From Flavobacteriaceae bacterium UBA980 (GTDB lineage: Bacteria; Bacteroidota; Bacteroidia; Flavobacteriales; Flavobacteriaceae): a stretch of 64,000 bases of DNA. Made by a program: the position numbers and the translations under genes. The number at the start of each line of letters is the position of its first letter. Position 1 is the first letter of the stretch. The stretch is taken from the NCBI GenBank assembly GCA_002292265.1, contig DBBQ01000059.1, forward strand, positions 45,910 through 109,909, in the 5' to 3' direction. The notes beneath the pieces were generated by a model that ran no database searches, was not told the origin of the DNA, and worked only from the letters and a program-made list of their open reading frames with translations. Positions 1 to 9,652 of the stretch are shown in pieces.

Positions 1-21
1 GGCTTTTCTTATCTTTACACC

Positions 22-819
22 ATGGTAAAACGTATTGTCTTAAGTCTTATTTTAACTGCCCAACTGGGTATGGGTCAAGCCCAAATGGAAGCAGTTCTTC
101 AGCCTGTCGAATCTTTCCAAGAAGGTGAATGGTTTCAATTGCGGCTACATTACGGTCCGTTCAATGCCAGTTATGCCACCTTTTCCCTAGAGCGAGATAC
201 CCTGAAAGGAAAGCCTGTGTTTCACGCCAAAGGCTTTGGTGAGACCACGGGTTTGGCACGTTGGTTTTTTAAAGTAGAAGATTATTACGAAAGTTATTTT
301 GATGAAACAACCGTACAGCCCTACAAGTTTATTCGAGACATCAACGAAGGGGGCTACACCAAGAATATTGAAATAGATTTTGACCAAGAAAAGGGTACGG
401 CTATTGTAAACGATAAAAAAAAGGGGGAAATCAACGAATTTTCAGTTACGGATGGGGTTCAAGACCTAATCTCTTGTTTTTACTATTTGCGAAATTTTTA
501 TCCCAAAGAGGAGATTCCAATCAATGCGAGTTTTGACATCAATATGTTTTTTGACAATGAAAACTATGTGTTCAAACTGAAATATCTTGGAAAGGAAACC
601 ATCAATTCTAAATTTGGAAAAATTCAGTGTATGAAGTTTCGTCCTTTGGTCCAGTCAGGGCGCGTTTTTGAAGAACAAGAAAGTGTTACACTTTGGGTTT
701 CTGATGACAAAAACAGACTGCCTGTCCGATTACAAGCAGACATCTTGGTCGGTTCCATCAAAGCCGATCTTGAAAATTTTAAAAACTTAAAACATCCTTT
801 TGAAATTGTGGTAAACTAA
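22..819 (+). CDS. DUF3108 domain-containing exported protein
   Basis: A 265-residue protein with a cleavable signal peptide (hydrophobic residues about 5-20, ending MGQA-Q). The body resembles the DUF3108 family of Bacteroidota: LRLHYGPFNASYATF near the start and a C-terminal LPVRLQADILVGSIKADL segment. Family members are predicted beta-rich periplasmic or outer-membrane proteins of unknown function, often next to an M23 peptidase, as here (78 bases downstream). A -7-like TATCTTTA at 10-17 lies so close to the ATG that a very short or absent 5' leader is possible; the -33 region falls outside the window. Function is not known. Confidence 0.8.
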   Translation: MVKRIVLSLILTAQLGMGQAQMEAVLQPVESFQEGEWFQLRLHYGPFNASYATFSLERDTLKGKPVFHAKGFGETTGLARWFFKVEDYYESYFDETTVQPYKFIRDINEGGYTKNIEIDFDQEKGTAIVNDKKKGEINEFSVTDGVQDLISCFYYLRNFYPKEEIPINASFDINMFFDNENYVFKLKYLGKETINSKFGKIQCMKFRPLVQSGRVFEEQESVTLWVSDDKNRLPVRLQADILVGSIKADLENFKNLKHPFEIVVN

Positions 820-897
820 CGTTTAAAAAAATGGGAATAACTTTTGGGCCGGAGGACTCCTTCAAAACAAATAAGTACCGAAATTTGTAAAAACACA

Positions 898-2187
898 ATG
901 AGCATGTATCGCGTTACTGCGCTTTTAATCTTTCTTAGCTTTTTTTCATGTCAGGAGGAAACCACACCACCCGCTGAGGAAGATCAGACCAAAGTAGTTG
1001 AAGTTCTTCCCGATTTGTTCTACGGAATTGATCGGAACCAGTTTACTGTTCAAACCCAAAAAATTAAACGCGGTAACACCTTTGGGAAGATTCTGGAAGA
1101 CAACGGTATTGATTATCCCGAGGTCTATTCCATTTTGCAAGCTATAAAAGGCAAGGTTAATATTCGCAAGCTCACCATTGGAAAACCCTACAGCTTATTT
1201 TATTCCAAGGACAGTATCCCCACCCCGGAATATTTCGTCTATCATCCGGGTCCACAATCCTACACTCGGATTCACCTTCGGGACAGCCTTTACGGGGATG
1301 AAATACAAAAACCCGTACGCCTGGTAGAGCTTGAAGCTTCTGGAATCATTGAAAGTTCGTTGTACGAAACCATGCAAAACAGTGGAATCAATGAGATTCT
1401 TACCTACTATCTTTCGGATATCTATGCCTGGACGGTAGACTTTTTCCGTTTGCAGAAAGGGGATCGCTTTAAGGTCGTTTACACCGAAAAATTTGTGGAT
1501 GACAGCATCTCCATTGGAATTGAACGGATCAAAGCAGCCTATTTCGAACACAAAGGAAAACCGCTTTACGCTTTCGAATATATTAGCGATCCTGAAAAGG
1601 GAATAGTAGATTATTTTGATGATAATGCCAAAAGTTTACGGCGTGCCTTCCTTCAAGGTCCCTTAAAGTTCAATCGAATTTCGTCTCGCTATAACCTCAG
1701 ACGGAGAATTGCCTATTACGGAAATCGCATTCGTCCCCATAAAGGAACCGACTTTGCTGCTGGTGTGGGAACCCCCATTTTGGCAACTGCAAACGGAACC
1801 GTAGTAAAAGCAAGCTATACCCGAGGGAACGGAAACTACGTGACCCTAAATCACAACAATATATATTCCACCCAATACCTCCACATGAAAAAACGAAAGG
1901 TAAAAGTTGGACAGTTTGTAGAACAGGGAGACGTCATCGGATGGGTAGGAATGACAGGGAATACATCAGGTCCCCACGTCTGTTATCGCTTTTGGAAAAA
2001 TGGTAAACAGGTAGATCCTTTCAAACAAAAACTGCCAGATGCAAAACCCATTTCTAAAGAATTGAAAGCAAAATTTGTAGAACATATTATTCCCCTCAAA
2101 ACAAAATTAGACTGTATCTCTTTTGAAGAATCCGAAACACAAATTGCAAAAAATAATGACAACGCCGATGCAAAAGACCCTTCCTGA
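898..2187 (+). CDS. M23 family metallopeptidase lipoprotein
   Basis: Predicted envelope peptidoglycan endopeptidase. I start it at the ATG at 898 (or 904), not at an upstream TTG at 844, because this places a lipoprotein signal at the N terminus (MSMYRVTALLIFLSFFSC). The middle (about residues 50-110) looks like the LysM-like/OapA region seen before M23 domains. The LytM fold follows, with the first zinc motif HKGTDFA (HxxxD) and the later TSGPHVCYRF. The canonical HxH is HVC here, so the third zinc ligand would be Cys. The 3' end overlaps the probable start of pgi by 32 bases. Confidence 0.85.
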   Translation: MSMYRVTALLIFLSFFSCQEETTPPAEEDQTKVVEVLPDLFYGIDRNQFTVQTQKIKRGNTFGKILEDNGIDYPEVYSILQAIKGKVNIRKLTIGKPYSLFYSKDSIPTPEYFVYHPGPQSYTRIHLRDSLYGDEIQKPVRLVELEASGIIESSLYETMQNSGINEILTYYLSDIYAWTVDFFRLQKGDRFKVVYTEKFVDDSISIGIERIKAAYFEHKGKPLYAFEYISDPEKGIVDYFDDNAKSLRRAFLQGPLKFNRISSRYNLRRRIAYYGNRIRPHKGTDFAAGVGTPILATANGTVVKASYTRGNGNYVTLNHNNIYSTQYLHMKKRKVKVGQFVEQGDVIGWVGMTGNTSGPHVCYRFWKNGKQVDPFKQKLPDAKPISKELKAKFVEHIIPLKTKLDCISFEESETQIAKNNDNADAKDPS

Positions 2188-3805
2188 TACCCCTGCCACT
2201 CAATTAAAAACATGGCACGAACTAGAATCCCATCAGAAGAAAATTGCGGAGCTGAGTATCGCAGAGCATTTTAAAAACGAATCCGACCGCATGGAACGGT
2301 ACTGGTTGGAATGGGAAGACTTTATCGTAGATTTTTCAAAAAATAGAATCGATAAAAAAGGACTTGAGTTGTTGCTCCATTTGGCCGAGGAAGCTGGACT
2401 GAAAGCTGCCATTGAAGCCCAATTTACAGGATCAAAAATCAATGCCACAGAGAATCGCGCTGTTTTACATACCGCATTAAGACGTTTGGATAATCAGCCT
2501 CTTCTCGTAGATGGGAAAGATGTACTTCCCGAAATTCGAGGCACACAAGAAAAGATGTATACCTTTTGTGAAAAAGTAATCTCAGGCACTTGGAAAGGCT
2601 ATACAGGAAAAGCCATAAGCCATGTGGTCAATATCGGAATCGGGGGTTCTGATTTGGGCCCCGCAATGGTCGTGGAGGCCCTTGCTCATTATGAAAATCA
2701 TTTGGACGTCCGTTTTGTTTCCAATGTAGAAGGAGACCACCACGAAGAAGTTTTAAAAGGATTGAATCCTGAAACCACTCTTTTTGTAATTGTATCCAAA
2801 ACCTTTACCACTCAAGAAACCCTGAGCAATGCCCAAAGTATCCGCGCTTGGTTTTTAAAAAATGCCCCAGAAACTGCTGTAAGTAAACATTTTGTAGCGG
2901 TCTCGACCAATACTGAAAAAACTGCCGCTTTTGGTATTGCTCCAGAAAACACCTTCCCTATGAACGATTGGGTAGGCGGACGCTTTTCCTTGTGGAGTAC
3001 CGTAGGTTTGAGTATTTGTTTGGCTGTAGGCCCTGAACACTTTGAAGGACTTTTGGAGGGAGCGGGAAAGATGGATTTACATTTCCGAGAAACGCCTTTT
3101 GAGAAAAACATCCCCGTAATACTTTCCCTTCTCAGTATCTGGTACAATAATTTTTGGGGGGCGGAAAGTGAAGTCATTGTTCCCTACACCCAGTATTTGA
3201 GAAATCTCCCCGCCTATCTCCAGCAAGGAATCATGGAGAGCAACGGTAAAAGCATAGGTAGGGACGGCAACCCTGTGGACTATCAAACAGGAACAATCAT
3301 CTGGGGAGCTTCAGGAACCAATGCCCAGCACGCCTTCTTTCAACTGATCCATCAAGGGACCAAGCTGATTCCAGCAGATTTTATCGCCTTTAAAAAATCA
3401 TTGAAAGGAAATACCGATCACCAAAATAAGTTACTCTCCAATTTTATTGCTCAAACAGAAGCTCTGATGAACGGTAAAACCCTAGCCGAAGTTCAAAAAG
3501 AATTGGACTCTAGCGGAATGGACAAAGCCGAACAAGAGCGACTCACTCCTTTCAGAGTCTTTGAAGGAAATAAACCTACCAATACCCTGCTTATAGATCA
3601 GCTTACACCTGCATCTTTAGGTGCCTTGATCGCGATGTACGAACATAAAATTTTTGTGCAAGGCGTCCTTTGGAATATCTACAGCTATGACCAATGGGGT
3701 GTAGAACTTGGTAAACAGTTGGCAAACAAAGTACTGGACGATATCCAAGGAAAACAAAACCATCCTCACGACCCTTCTACTTCAAAATTACTTTCCAAGA
3801 TTTAA
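2156..3805 (+). CDS. pgi: glucose-6-phosphate isomerase
   Basis: Cytoplasmic interconversion of glucose-6-phosphate and fructose-6-phosphate. It is full length for the family (about 549 residues from the ATG at 2156). Visible motifs are ENRAVLH, GIGGSDLGP, the phosphate-binding SKTFTTQET, the catalytic glutamate in QGIMESNGK, the histidine in NAQHAFFQ, and the C-terminal WGVELGK lysine. An upstream TTG at 2123 would lengthen it, but the family N terminus (TWHELESHQKKI) fits the ATG at 2156 or at 2168. It overlaps the preceding M23 gene, so translational coupling is possible. Confidence 0.96.
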   Translation: MTTPMQKTLPDTPATQLKTWHELESHQKKIAELSIAEHFKNESDRMERYWLEWEDFIVDFSKNRIDKKGLELLLHLAEEAGLKAAIEAQFTGSKINATENRAVLHTALRRLDNQPLLVDGKDVLPEIRGTQEKMYTFCEKVISGTWKGYTGKAISHVVNIGIGGSDLGPAMVVEALAHYENHLDVRFVSNVEGDHHEEVLKGLNPETTLFVIVSKTFTTQETLSNAQSIRAWFLKNAPETAVSKHFVAVSTNTEKTAAFGIAPENTFPMNDWVGGRFSLWSTVGLSICLAVGPEHFEGLLEGAGKMDLHFRETPFEKNIPVILSLLSIWYNNFWGAESEVIVPYTQYLRNLPAYLQQGIMESNGKSIGRDGNPVDYQTGTIIWGASGTNAQHAFFQLIHQGTKLIPADFIAFKKSLKGNTDHQNKLLSNFIAQTEALMNGKTLAEVQKELDSSGMDKAEQERLTPFRVFEGNKPTNTLLIDQLTPASLGALIAMYEHKIFVQGVLWNIYSYDQWGVELGKQLANKVLDDIQGKQNHPHDPSTSKLLSKI

Positions 3806-3893
3806 ACATTCATTTTCTGGATTTGTTAACAATTTCTTAAAAAAAGGTTAATCACTTTTTAAGTTTAGTTAAACTTTAAAAAAAAGAGGAATT

Positions 3894-3901
3894 TATCTTT
3901 G
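3894..3901 (+). promoter_or_regulatory. -7 promoter element of TonB receptor gene
   Basis: TATCTTTG matches the Bacteroidota -7 consensus TAnnTTTG and lies 27 bases before the ATG at 3929. The expected -33 TTTG is weak in the A/T-rich upstream stretch. Confidence 0.5.
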
Positions 3902-3928
3902 CGGTAAATTACTTATTAAAAAAACAAA

Positions 3929-6436
3929 ATGAAAAAAATGCTAGTATCTTTCATTGCTCTAAGCTCTAGCCTAGCTTTTGCACAAGAGACCAATGAACAA
4001 AAAACAGACAGTTTAGCAACCTTTCAATTTCTTGAAGAAGTAGTTGTCTCTTCTAGGGTTATTGATATTGCTAAAGAAAGGGAAACACCGATCGCAGTGA
4101 GTCAAATTTCTGCACAAGAGGTGCTTTTGAAAGTGGGAAATCAAGAATTTCCTGAAATCATGAATAAAACTCCTGGAGTTTATGCCACCAAGCAAGGAGG
4201 AGGTTATGGAGACAGTAGAATTTCCTTGCGTGGTTTTGATCAAAGAAATACCTCTTTTTTGATCAACGGACAGCCTGTTAACGATATGGAAAACGGATGG
4301 GTTTATTGGTCTAACTGGCAAGGTCTTACAGATGTTGCTTCGGGAATCCAAGTTCAAAGAGGACTGGGAGCATCCAAACTTGCCGTTCCTTCTGTAGGAG
4401 GAACCGTATCGATCTTTACTAAAAGTGCGGAAAAACAAGAGGGAGGATCCTTAACTCAAATGATTGGAAACGACGGATATATTAAAACTACTGGAGCCTA
4501 CAATACTGGGGTGAATGATAAAGGTTGGTCCTCCTCTTATTTGTTAACCAAATGGTCTGGAAATGGCTATGTTTACAATACCAGAGGGGCAGGATGGACT
4601 TATTTTGCTGCGGTTGGCTATACCCCAGAGGGGTCGGCTCACAGTTTAAATCTTTCTCTTTTAGGTGCAGGACAATGGCACCACCAAAGAGATGTGTGGG
4701 TTTCTATAAGAGACTATGAAAACTTTGGTGAAGAGGGAATCGATCAAAGATGGAATACCAACGGGGGAACACTCAACGGGGAAGAATTCAACATGAGAAG
4801 AAACTTCTACAACAAACCGTTGGCTACCTTTAACTGGGATTGGAAAATTTCTGACAACATAGATTTAGCAACTTCATTATACGGTTCTGCGGGACGTGGA
4901 GGAGGAACAGGACCGCGAGGAAGAAATTACGACGTGCTTCCTTTCAATGAAGACCTCACCTCCTTTTTTATTGAAGATGGTAAAACGGACTTTAGAAGAG
5001 CCGACGGTACAGTGGACTACGATGCCATAGTTGCAGACAATCGTGCTGGTGCTAGTCCTTACACTGGTGCTATCTCTTCTTATGAAGGATCCCTTTTAGG
5101 TGCCAATGGATATAGTGATGAAGGTGTTTTCAGAAGTGGGATGATTCGTAGAGCTTCAATGAACTCACACAACTGGGTAGGAGGAATCTCCAATTTGAAC
5201 ATCAACGCAGACAAAATGCGTTACAGCATTGGGGTGGACTTGAGAAACTACAAAGGGTTCCACTACCGTGTTTTAAACCACCTCATGGGCTTTGATGGGT
5301 ATTATTCTACCGGAAATAAAAATTCTGCAGGTCAAATTATAGAAACTCTTGTAGAAGCCTCTCCGTTTAACAATACGGGACTTCAAGGTCCTAAAATTGA
5401 TTACTACAATATCGGTTATGTCGGATGGCAAGGGTTCAACGGTTTAGCGGAATATTCTGGTGATAAACTTACTGCAGTTATCCAAGCTGGACTTTCAAAC
5501 CAATCCTTTCAAAGAGAAGATCTTTTTGACCAACCAGGACTCCCACTTTCTGAAAAGAAAAATATAGGTGGAGGATACCTTAAAGGAGGGGCAAACTTAA
5601 ATATCAATCAAAATTCAAATCTCTTTTTCAATGCGGGATACATCTCACGTCAACCTCAATTTGATGCGGTATTCCCTAATTTTGCAAACCGAGTAAATGA
5701 AGATCTTCAAAACGAGAAAATTCAATCACTAGAATTGGGATACGGCTATATTGGTAATGGATTTAAATTAAACCTAAACGTATATTCTACTGTATGGGGA
5801 AATCGTTTTGTTTCCAGAAGTCTATCCAATCAGCAAGGTATCGATGGTTCTGCTCAGTTTAGAGATATTGATGTAGTACATAATGGAATTGAAGTTGAAG
5901 CACAATATCGACCCTCCGGGACTACTAAACTTCGAGGAATGCTTTCCATTGGAGATTGGACTTATACTAAAGACTTCGAAGCCGAACTGTTTGATGATAA
6001 TCAACAACTCATCGGAACAGGAACACTCTATCTCGAAGGGGCTAAAGTGGGCGATGCAGCACAATTTATCGCTTACCTCGGTATCGATCAAAGATTTGGA
6101 GAATCGTTGAATGTTGACCTAGACTATCGTTTTGTCGATGGACTTTATGCGGACTACAGCATTACAGATTCTGCCTTTACAGAAGCAAACAATCCGGGAG
6201 CACTAAAACTTCCCTCCTATGGTTTGGTTGATTTAGGAGCAACCTTTACAATGGGAATGGGATGGAGCCTACGCGCAAACATCAACAACCTTTTAAATAC
6301 GACTTACATTGCTGAGTCAAACTCCAACATTCATGCTACGGCAGGATCAGAAACTTGGAATGGAGTAGATAAAAACAACTCCGTTTGGTTTGGATTTGGT
6401 AGAACGTGGAACCTCTCCCTACGTTATCAATTCTAA
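3929..6436 (+). CDS. TonB-dependent outer-membrane receptor
   Basis: An 835-residue outer-membrane transporter energised by TonB. A signal peptide (MKKMLVSFIALSSSLAFA-Q) is followed by a short TonB-box-like stretch (EEVVVSSR), the plug domain with RISLRGFDQRNTSFLINGQPVN, and a beta-barrel ending in aromatic LRYQF. It lacks the N-terminal carboxypeptidase-regulatory domain of SusC proteins and has no SusD partner, so a siderophore, metal complex or small-molecule substrate is likelier than a polysaccharide. It is a single-gene transcription unit with its own -7 element and a strong terminator. Confidence 0.9.
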   Translation: MKKMLVSFIALSSSLAFAQETNEQKTDSLATFQFLEEVVVSSRVIDIAKERETPIAVSQISAQEVLLKVGNQEFPEIMNKTPGVYATKQGGGYGDSRISLRGFDQRNTSFLINGQPVNDMENGWVYWSNWQGLTDVASGIQVQRGLGASKLAVPSVGGTVSIFTKSAEKQEGGSLTQMIGNDGYIKTTGAYNTGVNDKGWSSSYLLTKWSGNGYVYNTRGAGWTYFAAVGYTPEGSAHSLNLSLLGAGQWHHQRDVWVSIRDYENFGEEGIDQRWNTNGGTLNGEEFNMRRNFYNKPLATFNWDWKISDNIDLATSLYGSAGRGGGTGPRGRNYDVLPFNEDLTSFFIEDGKTDFRRADGTVDYDAIVADNRAGASPYTGAISSYEGSLLGANGYSDEGVFRSGMIRRASMNSHNWVGGISNLNINADKMRYSIGVDLRNYKGFHYRVLNHLMGFDGYYSTGNKNSAGQIIETLVEASPFNNTGLQGPKIDYYNIGYVGWQGFNGLAEYSGDKLTAVIQAGLSNQSFQREDLFDQPGLPLSEKKNIGGGYLKGGANLNINQNSNLFFNAGYISRQPQFDAVFPNFANRVNEDLQNEKIQSLELGYGYIGNGFKLNLNVYSTVWGNRFVSRSLSNQQGIDGSAQFRDIDVVHNGIEVEAQYRPSGTTKLRGMLSIGDWTYTKDFEAELFDDNQQLIGTGTLYLEGAKVGDAAQFIAYLGIDQRFGESLNVDLDYRFVDGLYADYSITDSAFTEANNPGALKLPSYGLVDLGATFTMGMGWSLRANINNLLNTTYIAESNSNIHATAGSETWNGVDKNNSVWFGFGRTWNLSLRYQF

Positions 6437-6453
6437 AATCTTTTAATTTAATT

Positions 6454-6482
6454 AAAACCCTCACCCCAGTGGGGGTTTTTTT
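6454..6482 (+). terminator. intrinsic terminator (bidirectional)
   Basis: An 11-bp stem AAAACCCTCAC / GTGGGGGTTTT (one G-U pair), loop CCCA, then a T run. It lies between the convergent receptor gene and recJ; the recJ stop codon overlaps the T tail. The flanking A run lets it work on both strands. Confidence 0.85.
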
Positions 6483-8175
6483 ATGATTCAAACTTAAGGT
6501 CCTTGATTCTTAACTGAAGATTGGTTACCCCGTTAAATTCATTTTCTTCCAAAGTATAAAGGACTGAAAAGGGTTTTTGTAGTTTCACTTCAGACAGCAG
6601 TTGTCCTAAGCCAAATCCAATACCTGAAAAACGACTACTACTCCCATCGACCACATCCAGACGTAAATGGGTTTTATCCTTTCCAACTACACGACTTCCC
6701 CCCGCATCTTTGCAGTGGTGGGTTACAAAAACAGGACGCATATTTTTAGGACCAAAAGGTGCCATTTGATTGAGAATTCGTAAAAGTTTGGCGTTTAAAT
6801 CACGAAACGAAACTTCTAAATCATAGGCTAAAGAAGGTGTTTTTTGTTCGGGTAAAATATGCTCGGCAACATAATTTTCAAAAGCTGTTTTAAACGCATC
6901 CAACTGCTCGGGTTGAAGCGTAAGTCCTGCTGCATATTTGTGTCCTCCAAATTGAATCATCGAATCCTTGCACGCTTCCAAAGCCTGATATACATCAAAC
7001 CCAGAAACAGAGCGAACTGAACCCGCCAGAACCTCCTCGGACTGAGTCAAAACGACCGTTGGTCGATAGTACACTTCGATCAGACGAGAGGCCACAATCC
7101 CAATGACCCCCTTGTGCCAAGAGGGATGATACACTACGGTGCTGTTGTTGTCAACCGCCTCCTCCAACTCGATCTGTTGCAAGGCTTCTTTTGTAATTCG
7201 CTCATCAGTGCTTTTGCGTTCCGTATTAAAAAATTCGATAGATCGAGCGATGGGTAACGCCGTTTCTTTATCAGTGCTCATTAAAAGTTCTACTGCAGTT
7301 AATCCTTGATCCATTCGTCCCGCCGCATTGATACGGGGAGCAATAACAAAAACCAAATCGGTGACTCGTAAGGGTCGTTTGAGGTCTTTAATAAAAAATT
7401 GAAAGCCTATTCGAGGATCCGTTTGCAACTGCTGTAAACCCAAAAAGGTAAGGGTTCTATTTTCTCCCTCCAAAGGAACAATATCTGCAGCTATAGCGGT
7501 AGCCACCAAATCCAAATACGAAGTCAATTCCGATTCGGGCAAGCCTAATTTGTTTTGGAGGGCTTGAATCAATTTAAAACCGATTCCACAACCACAAAGC
7601 TCTTTAAAAGGATAGGGACAATCCTCGCGTTTGGGATCCAGCACCGCTACCGCATCAGGGAGTTCAGCACCCGGTAGGTGATGATCACAAAGAATAAAAT
7701 CAATTCCCAATTCGTTGGCATAAGCGACTTGTTCTATCGCTTTTATTCCGCAATCCAAAGCGATGATCAGCGTGATCCCTTCTTCTTTTGCCGTTTCAAT
7801 TCCCTTTTTAGAAATCCCATACCCTTCAGCGTATCGGTCGGGAACGTAGGGTCGCAACTGTGTGATTTTATACTTAAGGTAAGAGGTCACTAGCGCCACA
7901 GCCGTCGTCCCATCTACATCGTAGTCGCCAAAAACCATCACGGCTTCTCCTGCTTCAATCGCTTGCTGAATTCGTTGAACTGCAGCATCCATATCTTGCA
8001 TCAAAAACGGATCGTGCAACTGCGACCACTGCGGTCTAAAAAAATGTTTTGCGCTGTCAAAATCGCTAATCCCTCGCTGTGCGAGAAGTTGTGCTATCGG
8101 CATAGGAACGATTAACTCCTGAACAAGTGCGTCCACAGTTTCACGGTTTGGATCTGGGGTTTTCCTCCACTGCAT
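6481..8175 (-). CDS. recJ: single-stranded-DNA-specific exonuclease RecJ
   Basis: 5'-3' ssDNA exonuclease of recombination and mismatch repair (DHH/DHHA1 superfamily). The catalytic motifs are visible: DYDVDGTTA (about residues 85-93), the DHH of CDHHLPGAELPDAV, and the DHHA1-type FGGHKYAAGLTL in the C-terminal half, followed by the OB-fold region. At 564 residues it is normal length. It is followed four bases later on the same strand by none of its own pathway; upstream sits rsmI, 4 bases away, so the two are probably co-transcribed. Confidence 0.95.
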   Translation of the reverse strand: MQWRKTPDPNRETVDALVQELIVPMPIAQLLAQRGISDFDSAKHFFRPQWSQLHDPFLMQDMDAAVQRIQQAIEAGEAVMVFGDYDVDGTTAVALVTSYLKYKITQLRPYVPDRYAEGYGISKKGIETAKEEGITLIIALDCGIKAIEQVAYANELGIDFILCDHHLPGAELPDAVAVLDPKREDCPYPFKELCGCGIGFKLIQALQNKLGLPESELTSYLDLVATAIAADIVPLEGENRTLTFLGLQQLQTDPRIGFQFFIKDLKRPLRVTDLVFVIAPRINAAGRMDQGLTAVELLMSTDKETALPIARSIEFFNTERKSTDERITKEALQQIELEEAVDNNSTVVYHPSWHKGVIGIVASRLIEVYYRPTVVLTQSEEVLAGSVRSVSGFDVYQALEACKDSMIQFGGHKYAAGLTLQPEQLDAFKTAFENYVAEHILPEQKTPSLAYDLEVSFRDLNAKLLRILNQMAPFGPKNMRPVFVTHHCKDAGGSRVVGKDKTHLRLDVVDGSSSRFSGIGFGLGQLLSEVKLQKPFSVLYTLEENEFNGVTNLQLRIKDLKFES

Positions 8176-8179
8176 TTGA

Positions 8180-8848
8180 TTAGTTTTTGAATCCTTCTAC
8201 AACAATAACAAACTCTCCTTTGGGTTTGTGCTCTAAAAAAAAGGTATGTGCTTCTGCTAAAGTACCTCTAAAAGTACTTTCGTATAACTTGGAGAGTTCT
8301 CGGACCACCGCCACAGAACGAGCTGCTCCAAAGAATGGAACCATTTGATCAAACAACTTTAACAGCTTGTGTGGAGATTCGTACAGCACTACGGTTTTGG
8401 GTTCTGTAGCCAAGCTTTCCAGGCGACTAACACGTCCTTTTTTGGGAGGTAAAAATCCTTCAAAAACAAAGCGCTCACAGGGGAGTCCACTTTGTACTAA
8501 AGCAGGTATTAAAGCCGTTGGACCTGGCAAACACTGTACCTCAATCTCCGCTTCCAAAGCCGCTCGTACCAGTAAAAAGCCAGGGTCAGAAATCCCCGGA
8601 GTTCCCGCATCAGAAATTACCGCAATGTTTCTTCCTTCTTTCAACTGTGCAATGATATTAGGCGTCTTTTGATGTTCGTTGTGCATGTGGAAACTAGTAT
8701 AAGGCGTTTCAATAGTAAAATGATTCAGTAGTTTTGAACTCACCCGAGTATCCTCTACAAGAATTAAATCAACCTCTTTGAACAAACGCAACGCTCTTAG
8801 GGTGATATCTTCTAAATTACCGATAGGGGTGGGAATCAAATAAAGCAC
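8180..8848 (-). CDS. rsmI: 16S rRNA (cytidine1402-2'-O)-methyltransferase
   Basis: SAM-dependent tetrapyrrole-methylase-fold enzyme that 2'-O-methylates C1402 in the ribosomal P site. Family signatures are clear: LYLIPTPIGNLEDITLRAL at the N terminus, VEDTRVSSKLL, the SAM-binding ISDAGTPGISDPG, and CLPGPTALIPAL. At 222 residues it is slightly shorter than the E. coli protein, as is usual for Bacteroidota RsmI. It lies 4 bases upstream of recJ. Confidence 0.95.
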   Translation of the reverse strand: MLYLIPTPIGNLEDITLRALRLFKEVDLILVEDTRVSSKLLNHFTIETPYTSFHMHNEHQKTPNIIAQLKEGRNIAVISDAGTPGISDPGFLLVRAALEAEIEVQCLPGPTALIPALVQSGLPCERFVFEGFLPPKKGRVSRLESLATEPKTVVLYESPHKLLKLFDQMVPFFGAARSVAVVRELSKLYESTFRGTLAEAHTFFLEHKPKGEFVIVVEGFKN

Positions 8849-8886
8849 AATTCTTAGGGTTTGTTTTGGTGTATCCGAGAAGCACT

Positions 8887-9564
8887 TTACTCCTCAAAAT
8901 TCTTTCGCAAAATTGCAAAAAAGCGTTCAGCAATTTCTTCCTTTCCTTCCCAATTGTTGTATTCGGTTTGCACTTGAACTTTAATAAAATGCGAAACTTC
9001 AGACCAGGAATCAAAAGTAACGACTTGAGCTAAGACGCGTTCGTAATTCTTAGTATCGCCCTCAAAAAGATGTTTGACAAATGCTAAGCGATCGTTTAAA
9101 TCTATACTGAAGGTTTTTGCAAATTGATCATTGAGGTTTTTTCGCTCCTCCGTTTGAGAGACTTTGGTCTCAGGCTGTTTTTTAACCGCTTCATTTGCTT
9201 TGGGAACAAAAGTGGGCGTCTCCTCAACGGTTTCAAAAAGCTTTTCATAGGTTTCTGGTTCAGGCATTTCGATAACCATATTCTTAATGGTTTCCATCAT
9301 GGGAGCCACTTCCATATTTTCTTCCTTGGGTCTTTCATTACTCGATTTGCCCGTCAGGGATTCAATCACTTCAGAAAGTTGTGCCTGTTGCTGCTTCCAC
9401 AAATTTTGGTCTGGGTTTTCTTGTTCCAGTAGCATTTTTTGGACAATGGAAAGTTCATAAAGTTTTTGAATCGCATAGTGGGTTTTTTCTTCATCCCATC
9501 CCGCGCTTTGATCAATTACTTTTCTCGCCCAATGAAGCAGTGTAATTTTTATTTTTTCTGTCAT
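8887..9564 (-). CDS. conserved hypothetical protein
   Basis: A soluble 225-residue protein without signal peptide or membrane segment. The N-terminal third (residues 1-50, HWARKVIDQSAGW, AIQKLYELSIVQKMLLEQE) is predicted helical. A Glu/Lys/Thr-rich linker runs to about residue 140, and the C-terminal helical domain has FSIDLNDRLAFVKHLFEGD and FDSWSEVSHFI. I recognise no characterised family, but such a protein next to rsmI is a familiar flavobacterial arrangement. It is divergent from tdk with an 88-base spacer. Confidence 0.75.
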   Translation of the reverse strand: MTEKIKITLLHWARKVIDQSAGWDEEKTHYAIQKLYELSIVQKMLLEQENPDQNLWKQQQAQLSEVIESLTGKSSNERPKEENMEVAPMMETIKNMVIEMPEPETYEKLFETVEETPTFVPKANEAVKKQPETKVSQTEERKNLNDQFAKTFSIDLNDRLAFVKHLFEGDTKNYERVLAQVVTFDSWSEVSHFIKVQVQTEYNNWEGKEEIAERFFAILRKNFEE

Positions 9565-9596
9565 TAATTTTGAAGCTTCAACCCGTTCGAATTTAA

Positions 9597-9604
9597 TACC
9601 TTTG
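9597..9604 (+). promoter_or_regulatory. -7 promoter element of tdk
   Basis: TACCTTTG matches TAnnTTTG, with a TTTTG ending at 9572 as a possible -33 element at slightly long spacing. It sits in the divergent intergenic region before tdk. Confidence 0.45.
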
Positions 9605-9652
9605 TTTGTCAGGCAGAGGACGTAGTCCTTCTTACAAGTTGAAAATTACAAA

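Noticed and set aside
844-897. Longer M23 protein starting at TTG 844
   Set aside because: It would bury the clear lipoprotein signal that begins at 898.
2123-2155. Longer Pgi starting at TTG 2123
   Set aside because: Family N termini align with the ATG at 2156 or 2168, and the extension lies wholly inside the M23 gene.
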